NCBI RefSeq assembly: GCF_003668635.1
Contig: NZ_RCWH01000003.1
Location: 124,001 to 188,000 of the forward strand
DNA from: Planomicrobium sp. Y74
GTDB taxonomy: Bacteria > Bacillota > Bacilli > Bacillales_A > Planococcaceae
Direction of reading: 5' to 3'
Length of the DNA: 64,000 nt
Of this stretch, positions 34,957-42,485 are shown piece by piece (within the stretch, counting starts at the first letter, position 1; the number at the start of each line of letters is the position of its first letter). The translations under genes were made by a program, and so were the position numbers. The notes under the pieces are model-generated. The model ran no database searches. It saw only the letters and a list, made by a program, of their open reading frames with translations, and was not told the origin of the DNA.

Positions 34957-36489
34957 TCACTCTACCCCAAAAGCCACAATCCCATAAGCCTCCAAATATG
35001 CTTTCAACACACGCAGCCATTGCTTTTCAGTCGCAAGCCCCACATGGCCATCCGGTCGGATCAGGTATAGCGCATCTTGCTTGAATCCTACGTTTTTCAT
35101 CTGCGCTTCCCAAGGAAACTCATGGAGTTCAAGCGACTGGGAGCGGGCAAAGTCGATAAGCTCGGGCTTCGCTTTGCCGTATATATGAATTTGCCAATCG
35201 ACTGAGCGCAGCGGCTCGAAGTTGTCGCCGCTTGCAGTTCCAATCCAAGGCAAGCGCATGCCGCCGTAAACTTTGCCGGCTTTGCCCTTGCTCAAGGGGC
35301 TGTTGCGGTAATTGATGTGGATTTGAGACAGGATCTTGAATGCGTTTTTTTGTGAGAATGGAAATTTGAACAGTGACGGCAGGGCATAGGGTACGAAATA
35401 CTGGCGCAGCAAGGTGCCGCGCAGTTTTTGGCTGACGATGGTCGAGAACGCTTTGTCGGTCGTCGCAATCAGCCGGCGCGCAAAGCCGATGCGCTCTTTT
35501 TCGTACGTACCCAATATTCTGGGAGCGGCTTTCCCTTGAATCACCGCTGCGAGCTTCCACGCCAGATTGATGGCGTCTCCAATACCGGTGTTCATGCCTT
35601 GTCCGCCGGCAGGACTGTGCAGGTGGCCGGCGTCACCTAAGATGAAGATGCGCCCTTTGGCAAAATGTTCGCTTATGCGGTTATGGACGCGGTAGGTCGA
35701 AAACCAGTTGACCTTGGCCGCGTTCACACGGATTTTATTTTCAATATAATCGCTGATTTCACTATACTCAAGATCGGTGCGTTCGTTGAACTCTTCGGGC
35801 ACAATGCCGAGGATTCGTTTGGTTATGGCGTTGCGGACGGACATATACAGCATAAAGCCGTCATCGTCCATGTACATGTCCATCTTTTGCATGTCGTCTG
35901 CCGGTTTCTCGGTTTCGATATCGGCGACAAAGAATAATTGCTTGTACGTGCCGCCGGAAAATTCGAGTCCCAGTCCTTTTCGGACCATGCTGCCGGCTCC
36001 GTCGCATCCGCATAAATAGGTGAATGCCGCTGTTTCTTCAGGCTGTCCTTGCTGCTGCATAACGGCGGTTACGCCTTCTCCCGTGTCTACAAAAGAAAGC
36101 AACGATGTATTCCATTCGACTTCGACGCCTATTTTATTTAATTCGTCTACGAGAATTTCTTCGTGCTCGTCTTGCGGCAAACTCAGGATAAACGGAAACG
36201 GGCTCAGCCCTTTGCCGAAATCATGGAATTTCACTGTGGCTTTCACTTCATTGTCGTCACTGACATCAAGCGACAAAATCGGGTGCCCCTGGATGATGTT
36301 GCGTTCGGCCAGTCCAAATTGGGCGTACTGCTCCAATATGCGCGCATGCACGGCAAGCGCACGAGAAGCAGTGCCGGTTCCTGCGTTTTTATCGATGATC
36401 CGGAACGGCACGCCTTGACGCGCCAGACCATAGGCAAGCGCCAGGCCGGTGGGGCCGGCTCCGACGATTAAGATTTGTGGGTTCATCAT
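34957..36489 (-). CDS. FAD-dependent aromatic-ring hydroxylase-like monooxygenase
   Basis: A 510-residue flavoprotein of the PheA/TfdB (FAD_binding_3) class. The N-terminal Rossmann motif is ILIVGAGPTGLALAYGLA; the second FAD motif is ILGDAGHLHSPAGGQGMNTG followed by GDAINLAWKLA; the C-terminal thioredoxin-like domain (about 400-510) ends in LIRPDGHVGLA. Such enzymes use NAD(P)H and O2 to hydroxylate phenols, polyketides or antibiotics (rifampicin-type). No pathway neighbours exist, so the substrate is unknown. Start ATG 36489 (or 36486) after AGGAGGT. Confidence 0.88.
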   Translation of the reverse strand: MMNPQILIVGAGPTGLALAYGLARQGVPFRIIDKNAGTGTASRALAVHARILEQYAQFGLAERNIIQGHPILSLDVSDDNEVKATVKFHDFGKGLSPFPFILSLPQDEHEEILVDELNKIGVEVEWNTSLLSFVDTGEGVTAVMQQQGQPEETAAFTYLCGCDGAGSMVRKGLGLEFSGGTYKQLFFVADIETEKPADDMQKMDMYMDDDGFMLYMSVRNAITKRILGIVPEEFNERTDLEYSEISDYIENKIRVNAAKVNWFSTYRVHNRISEHFAKGRIFILGDAGHLHSPAGGQGMNTGIGDAINLAWKLAAVIQGKAAPRILGTYEKERIGFARRLIATTDKAFSTIVSQKLRGTLLRQYFVPYALPSLFKFPFSQKNAFKILSQIHINYRNSPLSKGKAGKVYGGMRLPWIGTASGDNFEPLRSVDWQIHIYGKAKPELIDFARSQSLELHEFPWEAQMKNVGFKQDALYLIRPDGHVGLATEKQWLRVLKAYLEAYGIVAFGVE

Positions 36490-36622
36490 AGGGACCTCCT
36501 AATGGGTGTCATGTTTGCTGATTGATTGGGTTTCAAGTGTCGTGCAACAGCCAGCTGACATCGGGTATAGGAAAAGTTCTTGTACAGCTACTATATCCTT
36601 AATCGGCCGGTTTCAAGCAAGT

Positions 36623-36807
36623 GAGGCACAGATAAGGGCGAGGTACCAAGACGTTCAATGTGAAAAGCTGGGGGCGGTTCTGGTCAGACGAGAAATTCGA
36701 CAGCATCCACCTGGTTCTGCAAAAGACGGAGCTGGAATTGTATGATTTCAATCGAGATGAATGGGTTGGGTTGATGGAAGAGGTTACGGATGTTCATATG
36801 AGATTGA
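36623..36807 (+). pseudogene. C-terminal remnant of a paralogue of the 46.1-kb hypothetical gene
   Basis: Translating from about 36654 gives FNVKSWGRFWSDEKFD and SIHLVLQKTELELYDF, ending EEVTDVH, which lines up with the last about 50 residues of the protein at 46095-46550 (KSWWRFRSDEKFDS, HLVLRKTELDYYDF, IGVHK). Upstream, GGGCGA and AAGACG of the GEKTS codons are still recognisable but interrupted by an insertion that breaks the frame, and the N-terminal two-thirds are gone. No ribosome binding site. Confidence 0.8.
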
Positions 36808-36905
36808 TAAGACAGTCATACTCGCTGCATCCGCATTTGGGATGCAGCTTTTTCTTTTTATTCATCTGCAAAAGTCGTGTTCAACTCAGGTGGAAATCGC
36901 TTCCC
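36808..36905 (+). repeat. MITE-like element, partial copy E
   Basis: Contains the central hairpin GCTGCATCC / GGGATGCAGC followed by TTTTTCTTTTTATTCATC, then a degenerate right part (GTCGTGTTCAACTCAGG) and TTCCCTGTGT. It follows the gene remnant at 36623-36807 directly, mimicking the position of intact copies after gene ends. Confidence 0.65.
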
Positions 36906-37000
36906 TGTGTCTGACTCAGTTAAGTTTATTAACTTTAATTGCACCAGGAAAAAGCCGTATCCAGTACCCTCGAGGGTTATCGGATACGGCTTTTGTACAG
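36906..37000. repeat. GCCGTATCC hairpin repeat, copy 2
   Basis: Left part CTCAGTTAAGTTTATTAAC, then the hairpin AAAAGCCGTATCC / GGATACGGCTTTT (about 36949-36994) with inner ACCCTCGAGGGT. Confidence 0.8.
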
Positions 37001-37063
37001 TTTAGCTTAGTACATTTAGTAAGTGTTCATATCAATAACAAAAATAGAAACCCTGTATTGAAC

Positions 37064-37089
37064 ATAAAAAAACACCGCTGAAAGCGGTG
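37064..37089 (-). terminator. Rho-independent terminator of the SLH protein gene
   Basis: Stem CACCGCT / AGCGGTG (37073-37079, 37083-37089), followed on the minus strand by TTTTTTTAT. Confidence 0.85.
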
Positions 37090-37140
37090 CAGGATTAGGA
37101 ATGGATTTTATTTGTCTGCAAGTCCCAATTTAATAGCATT

Positions 37141-38805
37141 TTACTCGCCGGTCGCTCTAGTCAGGAACATGGCGAGTTGGGCTCTCGTCAGCTGATCCTT
37201 CGGCATAAAGACACCCTTACTGTATCCAAGAGTGATTTGCCGCGAACCGAGTGTGTGAACATAACTGTGTGCCCAGTGGCTGGCAGGCACATCAGTAAAT
37301 TTTGTCGGTTTGAATTCTTTCGCAGGTGTTAAATCAAAAGCATTCACTAGGATTTTGGCCATCTGCTCCCGCGTTAAATAATTATTGGGGCTGAATGTTC
37401 CATTTCCTATGCCGTCGATGATTCCGGCTCTATACAATTTTTGGATGCTGCTATGTTCTGGATGGCTTGTTGGCACATCACTGAAAGTTGTTGCTGATCG
37501 GACTGGAGTCAAATCAACCCCGGCACGTTCAATCATCAGTGCTGCATGGCTTCTTTTGATAAGCTGGTTCGGTCGGAATGTTCCATCCGGATAACCTGTA
37601 ACGATTTTAGTTGTTTTCATACGGTGAATCTCGCTAAACCCCATTGATCCTAAGGCGACGTCAGTGAAGACGGGATTCGAATCGTGGAAAGCAGTCATTT
37701 CGTAACGCTGACTGGTTGGATAATTATTACCAACTAACCGGATATAATAACGGCCAGGGGCGAGATTAGATGATAACGTAAGCGTGCCGCCTGCGCTAAG
37801 AACAAGGGGCTCATATGTTTCACTTTCCAGATAAAGACCATCAGCGTCCAGTAATTGATAGTGCAAGTTATTCGGACTTTGATTTTTCAGCAAGATTTTC
37901 AAAATGCCGGTTTTGGTTAAATCCAGGCTGTAAAAGTCCTCTGTATCACCCATTCGGCTAAGTTCACCGGTCCATGTTTCATTCAGACCGATCGGGGTTG
38001 CTTCGGGACGTGTATGGTTAGGTTCGTTCTCATGAAAACTGATCGGCTTGAGTTCTGGTTTGAATTGATAAAAGTCATTCTTGATTGACCAGCCATAGAA
38101 ATAGCTAACTTGGGCATAATAAATTCCCTTCTCAACACCAACATTCTCAGATATGAAGAGGCCAGCATCCGGCGTTTGGTAAGAATAAGTATTAAACTCC
38201 TTTACCAGCCGGCCACTGCTGTCGAAGAGGCGCAATATAAGGTAGTAATCTCTATGGAAAGATAGATTCAACTTCAATTGACCATCCCGGACTGCTTCAA
38301 TTTTATAAAAGTCCGTAAACATTCTGTCTTCTATCGATGCATTAATTGTCTGACCCATTAGCACTGTATTTGCAGTATTTTTTGTGTTATTGGGTTCTGT
38401 TTCAAATGTGTGCTTATTAAGGGAAGCTTTCCAATTGAATGTAAGTGACGATAGAGAGTTGTTTTTAAATTCGATGATGTATTTTCCCTGTTTCACATTT
38501 TTATGGAACCATTGAACGTATGGATTTTTATCATTAACTTCATTTGCTACAGGCATGAGAATTACATTGTGATTTTCATCAATTAATCGGACTTCAAAAA
38601 ACTGAAATGGCACATACTCGGCTTCGATTACAAAAAGACCATCTTTTGGAACTGTAATCGAATAACGTTTAGTTCCGCCATTCACTGGGATTGAAGGACC
38701 AGAAATCGACTGTTCGAAAGATACAGGTGTTGCTGTAGGGTCATGACTCGCCTCAGCTTGCAGCGACGTGAAGCCGAGTGACAGAGCCAGCAAGGAAAGG
38801 AACAT
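37141..38805 (-). CDS. Surface protein with PPC-like domains and three C-terminal SLH domains
   Basis: A protein of at least 554 residues. After a hydrophobic export signal (ending LQAEASHDP) there are repeated beta-sandwich segments of the bacterial pre-peptidase C-terminal (PPC) type, seen in ETEPNNTKNTANTV, TDFYKIEAV, ENEPNHTRPEATPIGL and EDFYSLDL. The C-terminal about 175 residues hold three SLH repeats (VTGYPDGTFRPNQLIKRSHA, IIDGIGNGTFSPNNYLTREQ, TLGYSKGVFMPKDQLTRAQ), which anchor proteins to secondary wall polymers. No catalytic domain is visible. The ATG at 38805 has no ribosome binding site; AGGAGGG lies 6 nt before an in-frame CTG at 38844, which would add 13 residues and complete the signal peptide. 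Confidence 0.88.
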   Translation of the reverse strand: MFLSLLALSLGFTSLQAEASHDPTATPVSFEQSISGPSIPVNGGTKRYSITVPKDGLFVIEAEYVPFQFFEVRLIDENHNVILMPVANEVNDKNPYVQWFHKNVKQGKYIIEFKNNSLSSLTFNWKASLNKHTFETEPNNTKNTANTVLMGQTINASIEDRMFTDFYKIEAVRDGQLKLNLSFHRDYYLILRLFDSSGRLVKEFNTYSYQTPDAGLFISENVGVEKGIYYAQVSYFYGWSIKNDFYQFKPELKPISFHENEPNHTRPEATPIGLNETWTGELSRMGDTEDFYSLDLTKTGILKILLKNQSPNNLHYQLLDADGLYLESETYEPLVLSAGGTLTLSSNLAPGRYYIRLVGNNYPTSQRYEMTAFHDSNPVFTDVALGSMGFSEIHRMKTTKIVTGYPDGTFRPNQLIKRSHAALMIERAGVDLTPVRSATTFSDVPTSHPEHSSIQKLYRAGIIDGIGNGTFSPNNYLTREQMAKILVNAFDLTPAKEFKPTKFTDVPASHWAHSYVHTLGSRQITLGYSKGVFMPKDQLTRAQLAMFLTRATGE

Positions 38806-38841
38806 GAGATGTGTGAATATTTGTTTGGTAATGGAACTGAA

Positions 38842-38856
38842 CAGATAAAGCCCTCC
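38842..38856 (-). promoter_or_regulatory. Ribosome binding site suggesting a CTG start for the SLH protein
   Basis: On the minus strand AGGAGGG is followed after 6 nt by CTG (38844-38842). Starting there gives FSSITKQIFTHLMFLSLL, with a lysine before the hydrophobic core as in normal signal peptides. CTG initiation is rare but documented in bacteria. Confidence 0.45.
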
Positions 38857-39044
38857 TGAGCAAAAAAGTAATAAAAGATTAAAGATGATTGTATCAGATT
38901 TTCAATTTTAAGCTACATTTTTTTACGTAATATGTTACATTTTTACTTTTTAAATTTGGGAGGGGTAATGTAAAAAAGTATCAGTTTATTGTAATCTTTT
39001 TTCTGAAACGAATAGATAGCGAGCAGCTGTTAAAAACGCCTCAC

Positions 39045-39140
39045 TATGTCAAACCCGATTCAATTTACTAACTTCAGTTGCATTTAAATAAAAGCCGTAT
39101 CCGTTAACCTGATCAGAAGGTTAACGGATACGGTTTTAGT
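39045..39140. repeat. GCCGTATCC hairpin repeat, copy 3
   Basis: Left part ATTCAATTTACTAACTTCAG, then AAAAGCCGTATCCGTTAACC pairing with GGTTAACGGATACGGTTTT (39090-39137), the longest perfect stem in the family. Confidence 0.82.
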
Positions 39141-39215
39141 ATGTTCAGTTGTAGTAAGTGCTCTGCCAATAAACGATAAACATCCAATCATTTTTCATGA
39201 GAATGCGGAACTGGT
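39141..39215 (-). pseudogene. 3' remnant of a luciferase-like monooxygenase gene
   Basis: On the minus strand the frame reads PHSHEK, stop, LDVYRLLAEHLL. This matches the last residues of the intact luciferase-like enzyme at 54969 (PHSQEKRLDVYRLLAQHLL), with one internal stop and the original stop changed to CAA. In both places the gene end is followed by a GCCGTATCC hairpin copy, so the gene tail and the hairpin were duplicated together. Confidence 0.75.
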
Positions 39216-39225
39216 CAGAAGGATA

Positions 39226-39780
39226 TTAAGCCTGAAACTCCGACAAAGTTTTGTCTTTTTTTAGAATTGAAAACCCGCTCCAGGCGAATAGGGCAGAGGC
39301 GATATAGAAAATGCTCGATATGGTGAAGAAGTCTACTAAATAGCCGGTGCCGATGACCGCTGCGGCTGCCGCAATTGATGTCCAGATATGATAAGCCCCG
39401 ATTTCTTTTCCTGCTGTTTCTTTTAAGACATGCCTGGCCAGCACGGTTTTTTCAGAATTCTTTTGGACTGCGCCAAGCACACCCATGAGGATTTGCAGAA
39501 TATAGACATGCCAAATTTCATTTGCCAGGGGAAAGACGAGCAATATTAGCGCCATCCCCCAGGAATAGATGCTGAGCAGCAATTGATCGCCCGCTTTGTC
39601 CGCGATTTTTCCGATGATCGGATAGCAAATTGCAGCGGTCAGCGCAAACAGCCCATATGCCCAGCCAAACTGGGAATAGGAATTTCCCACGTTTCTGAGC
39701 ATCAGGATGTAAAAAGGGAAAATCATACTGGAGGCCATGCCGATGGTTCCCTGATAGACGATGAATCGTTTATAGTTCAT
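39226..39780 (-). CDS. Half-size MFS transporter-like membrane protein (six helices)
   Basis: A 184-residue protein with six hydrophobic helices and the MFS loop motif GKIADKAGDQLLL. It equals one half of a normal 12-helix MFS transporter. It begins cleanly (ATG overlapping the upstream stop as ATGA) and ends with a charged tail, so it may be a genuine half-transporter that dimerises, or a truncated gene whose missing half was lost when the luciferase remnant and hairpin immediately downstream arrived. It is translationally coupled to the FAD oxidase gene. Confidence 0.75.
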   Translation of the reverse strand: MNYKRFIVYQGTIGMASSMIFPFYILMLRNVGNSYSQFGWAYGLFALTAAICYPIIGKIADKAGDQLLLSIYSWGMALILLVFPLANEIWHVYILQILMGVLGAVQKNSEKTVLARHVLKETAGKEIGAYHIWTSIAAAAAVIGTGYLVDFFTISSIFYIASALFAWSGFSILKKDKTLSEFQA

Positions 39781-41207
39781 TGCTTGTACTCCTCATAAAA
39801 GATATTCATAAACCGCTCATCAGGATCATATTTCTTTTTCAAGTCGAAAAACTCACGTGTCCTTGGATAGGCTTCTGCCATTTGTTCTTTAGTGGGATAG
39901 CCAAAATAAGGCAGGTAATAGCTCCCTCCGTGGTCGAGTGTTACATCAATCATGTTGCGGACGACCCTTCCGGTATCTTCAATGCTCTTTGCGTCCGTGC
40001 CTTGATTGATCAGCAGGACCAGCGAGAACATATCTTCCTTCGCATAGGACAGCACAGCTTTTTCATTTTTTTCAACAAAGCGGATGGTGATATTCAATAA
40101 ATTAAACGCTTCTTCATCGATTAACGTTTCTCTCAAGTCATCGACATACGCTTCAAAATTTTCCACGGGGACGAAATATTCCTGCAGGACTTCCGTGTTT
40201 TCGGGATGGCTGTATTCCATGAATTCGGAATCCGACCGCATGACGTTATTTCGCGAAATCACTTTTCCATCAATCGAAGCGGAATAGGTTTTCTGGGTAT
40301 TCCAGAAAGTCCTCTTCCCTTGCTCATTCAGCCGGGCAAGTCCGAGGAAAAATTTTGGAACAGCAATCAACGTCTCCTCCCTTAATTTCTGGGAATCCAT
40401 TGGAACGCCTTCCGGCTCCATTGCCTGATAATTGATGACATACATATCTTTTAAATATGAGTCAGGGGATAAGGAAATTCGCGCCAAATGCATTTTTACA
40501 CTATCGTCTGCTTTTACGTTCTCGTTAAAATAATCGCTGTAATCGTCATACTGAAGCTGTTCAGAATGTATTTCATACATTTCATCGTCCGTCAGCCTCA
40601 ACGTTACATCCAGGATGATGCCGAATAAACCATAGCCTCCTAATACTGCTTGGAACAGCTCACTGTTCTGTTCCGAACTGAGCGTCAGGATCTTCCCGTT
40701 CGCATCCAGAAGGCGCAGTGATTCGACAGTGTCGATCAAGCTGCCGTGCCGGATATCAAGGCCATGCGCATTGACGCTTAAGGACCCGCCGATGGTAAAA
40801 ATATTCTGGGACTGGCTGACTTTTAACGCCAGTCCGTATGGATTGATATAGTCCTGGATGTCTCTCCAGGTCGCTCCGCTTTGGACCGTAATGGTTTTCT
40901 CTTGGGCATCGAATGCCAAAATCTTGTTATACGGCTTCATATCAAGAAGGATGCCGTCCGGATACTCTGTATGGCCGCCTTGGCTGTGCTGCATGCCGGC
41001 AATGGCTATCGGATCTCCTTCCGAATTGGCATCGAGGACCACTTGCTGAATTTCGGCCGTGCTGTCGGTCGCTTTTATCGCTTTCATTTTTACTGGCAGC
41101 AAGCGGCTTCGGTCTTCTGTTATCGGCCCAGTTGATTGTTCAGTAAAATAATGGAGCGACAGGAATAAGAGAGTGACGTAAACAAAGAGCATCAAATAGC
41201 GTTTCAT
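39777..41207 (-). CDS. Membrane-anchored FAD-binding oxidoreductase (PCMH/GlcD-type, aldonolactone-oxidase-like)
   Basis: A 476-residue protein. An N-terminal hydrophobic segment (MKRYLMLFVYVTLLFLSL) would anchor or export it. A PCMH-type FAD domain follows: PIAIAGMQHSQGGHTEYP, VQSGATWRDIQDYINPYGLAL and FTIGGSLSVNAHGLDIRHG, typical of D-arabinono-1,4-lactone oxidase and alditol oxidase relatives. The C-terminal region ends RFMNIFYEEYKQ, as in that group. The substrate is unknown. The ORF opens at GTG 41222, but that lies too close to AAAGGAA, so I take ATG 41207. It overlaps the half-MFS gene by 4 nt. Confidence 0.84.
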   Translation of the reverse strand: MKRYLMLFVYVTLLFLSLHYFTEQSTGPITEDRSRLLPVKMKAIKATDSTAEIQQVVLDANSEGDPIAIAGMQHSQGGHTEYPDGILLDMKPYNKILAFDAQEKTITVQSGATWRDIQDYINPYGLALKVSQSQNIFTIGGSLSVNAHGLDIRHGSLIDTVESLRLLDANGKILTLSSEQNSELFQAVLGGYGLFGIILDVTLRLTDDEMYEIHSEQLQYDDYSDYFNENVKADDSVKMHLARISLSPDSYLKDMYVINYQAMEPEGVPMDSQKLREETLIAVPKFFLGLARLNEQGKRTFWNTQKTYSASIDGKVISRNNVMRSDSEFMEYSHPENTEVLQEYFVPVENFEAYVDDLRETLIDEEAFNLLNITIRFVEKNEKAVLSYAKEDMFSLVLLINQGTDAKSIEDTGRVVRNMIDVTLDHGGSYYLPYFGYPTKEQMAEAYPRTREFFDLKKKYDPDERFMNIFYEEYKQ

Positions 41208-41324
41208 AAGGGTTTCACTCACTTCCTTTAGTTGCCGGCATCATGCTGCTTTTGATTTTACAATAACAAAGCTTTCTGTTAATTACTATAATATCCGAAA
41301 TCTTATAGGTTCTATTCAAGCGGC

Positions 41325-41360
41325 AAAAAACGGCAGGTGCTGAAATGTAAACACCTGCCG
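41325..41360 (-). terminator. Rho-independent terminator of the Dlt-like operon
   Basis: Stem CGGCAGGTG / CACCTGCCG (41331-41339, 41352-41360), followed on the minus strand by TTTTTTG. It is about 140 nt after the SGNH gene. The stretch 41361-41496 holds nothing else. Confidence 0.85.
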
Positions 41361-41496
41361 CTTGTAACTGTATAAGTTTTTCCTTCTATATATTAGTAGT
41401 TTTTACAGAATTGGCTGTAGTTGCTTAACCATGCCCGGTAGAAAGGGGGGATAAAGACTATTCCTTAAGCTCAACTTAAAGAGTAATCTTAACCAC

Positions 41497-42402
41497 TCAG
41501 AAATACCCTAATTTCTTGAGCTCCTCGTAAACGATCCAGGAATATTTTTTTCGCCCTGCACTGTTTAGATGGTCGGAATCGAGAAAATAGTCTTTATTGT
41601 CTGCGAAGCGTTGATCGTTCATGTAATTTAAAAAAGGGACATCCAGTTCGAGGCTGTTTAAGTATTGGAAAACAAGCCGGTTCATCACGTCTTCATCGAA
41701 ATGCTCCTGATAGGTCTGATGGACGGGCTCCATGGTCAGTATGACTTGGTAACCTTTTTCTTTACAGTAATCTAAGATTTCCTTTAACTGCCTCACATTT
41801 TGTTCAACGTAATTTTTTTCAGTTGCTTTTCGATATTGCTCTTCCACGTATTCCGACTTTCTTTCCGCATAGTTTTTGCCGTCATTTGCCCATGATTGAT
41901 GGGACGTCCATTTAAAGTTTTTCCATTTACTTGAGAGCGCAGAAGTGAAACTTTCACTGTTTGTCCCAGGCAAATGCAAATACCTGTAATAATCCAGCAA
42001 ATTAAACGGTTCAATCTGGGTACGGTCCAAAATTTCATAATAACGTCCTGCGTCCTCGGTCTCGACATTTACGAAAGTCATTTGAGAGATGGACACGATG
42101 ACGACCCCATCAGGTTTCAAATACTGGTCATATTCTTTCAGCAATTTAAAGTCGTATTGAATCGTCTGAGCAGGGAGGGCTAAGTCCAGGTGGGACAAAC
42201 CCGTCGGCTTAAAATAATAACCATACATGGAATGGGATGCACCCAGATTGATGATATCCACTGGATATGGATTTTTCTTAAACGTCAGTATGTCATCGTT
42301 GATATTGTAACTCCGGGACTGCTTTACAAAACTATTTACTGGTATGAACAGCAGTAAAGCCATAGTCATGATAATTATTAACTTAATGAATAAACGGCCC
42401 AT
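41497..42402 (-). CDS. Membrane-anchored SGNH-like hydrolase/acyltransferase (DltD-like role)
   Basis: A 301-residue protein: an N-terminal membrane anchor (RLFIKLIIIMTMALLLFIPV), then an extracellular SGNH-type domain with block I VDIINLGASHSMYGYYF (Ser-containing) and a C-terminal D-x-x-H block, LDSDHLNSAGRKKYS. It plays the part of DltD or AlgJ/AlgX-type proteins that work with an MBOAT to transfer an acyl group outside the membrane. Last gene of the four-gene operon. The frame is open to 42468, but AAAGGA at 6 nt favours ATG 42402. Confidence 0.82.
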   Translation of the reverse strand: MGRLFIKLIIIMTMALLLFIPVNSFVKQSRSYNINDDILTFKKNPYPVDIINLGASHSMYGYYFKPTGLSHLDLALPAQTIQYDFKLLKEYDQYLKPDGVVIVSISQMTFVNVETEDAGRYYEILDRTQIEPFNLLDYYRYLHLPGTNSESFTSALSSKWKNFKWTSHQSWANDGKNYAERKSEYVEEQYRKATEKNYVEQNVRQLKEILDYCKEKGYQVILTMEPVHQTYQEHFDEDVMNRLVFQYLNSLELDVPFLNYMNDQRFADNKDYFLDSDHLNSAGRKKYSWIVYEELKKLGYF

Positions 42403-42485
42403 AGCAAATCCTTTCGATACTGTACTTCTTTTACTGAACTTATTGAGTGGCTCGCAAACACATTCCAACGTAATTTAGACTCAGG

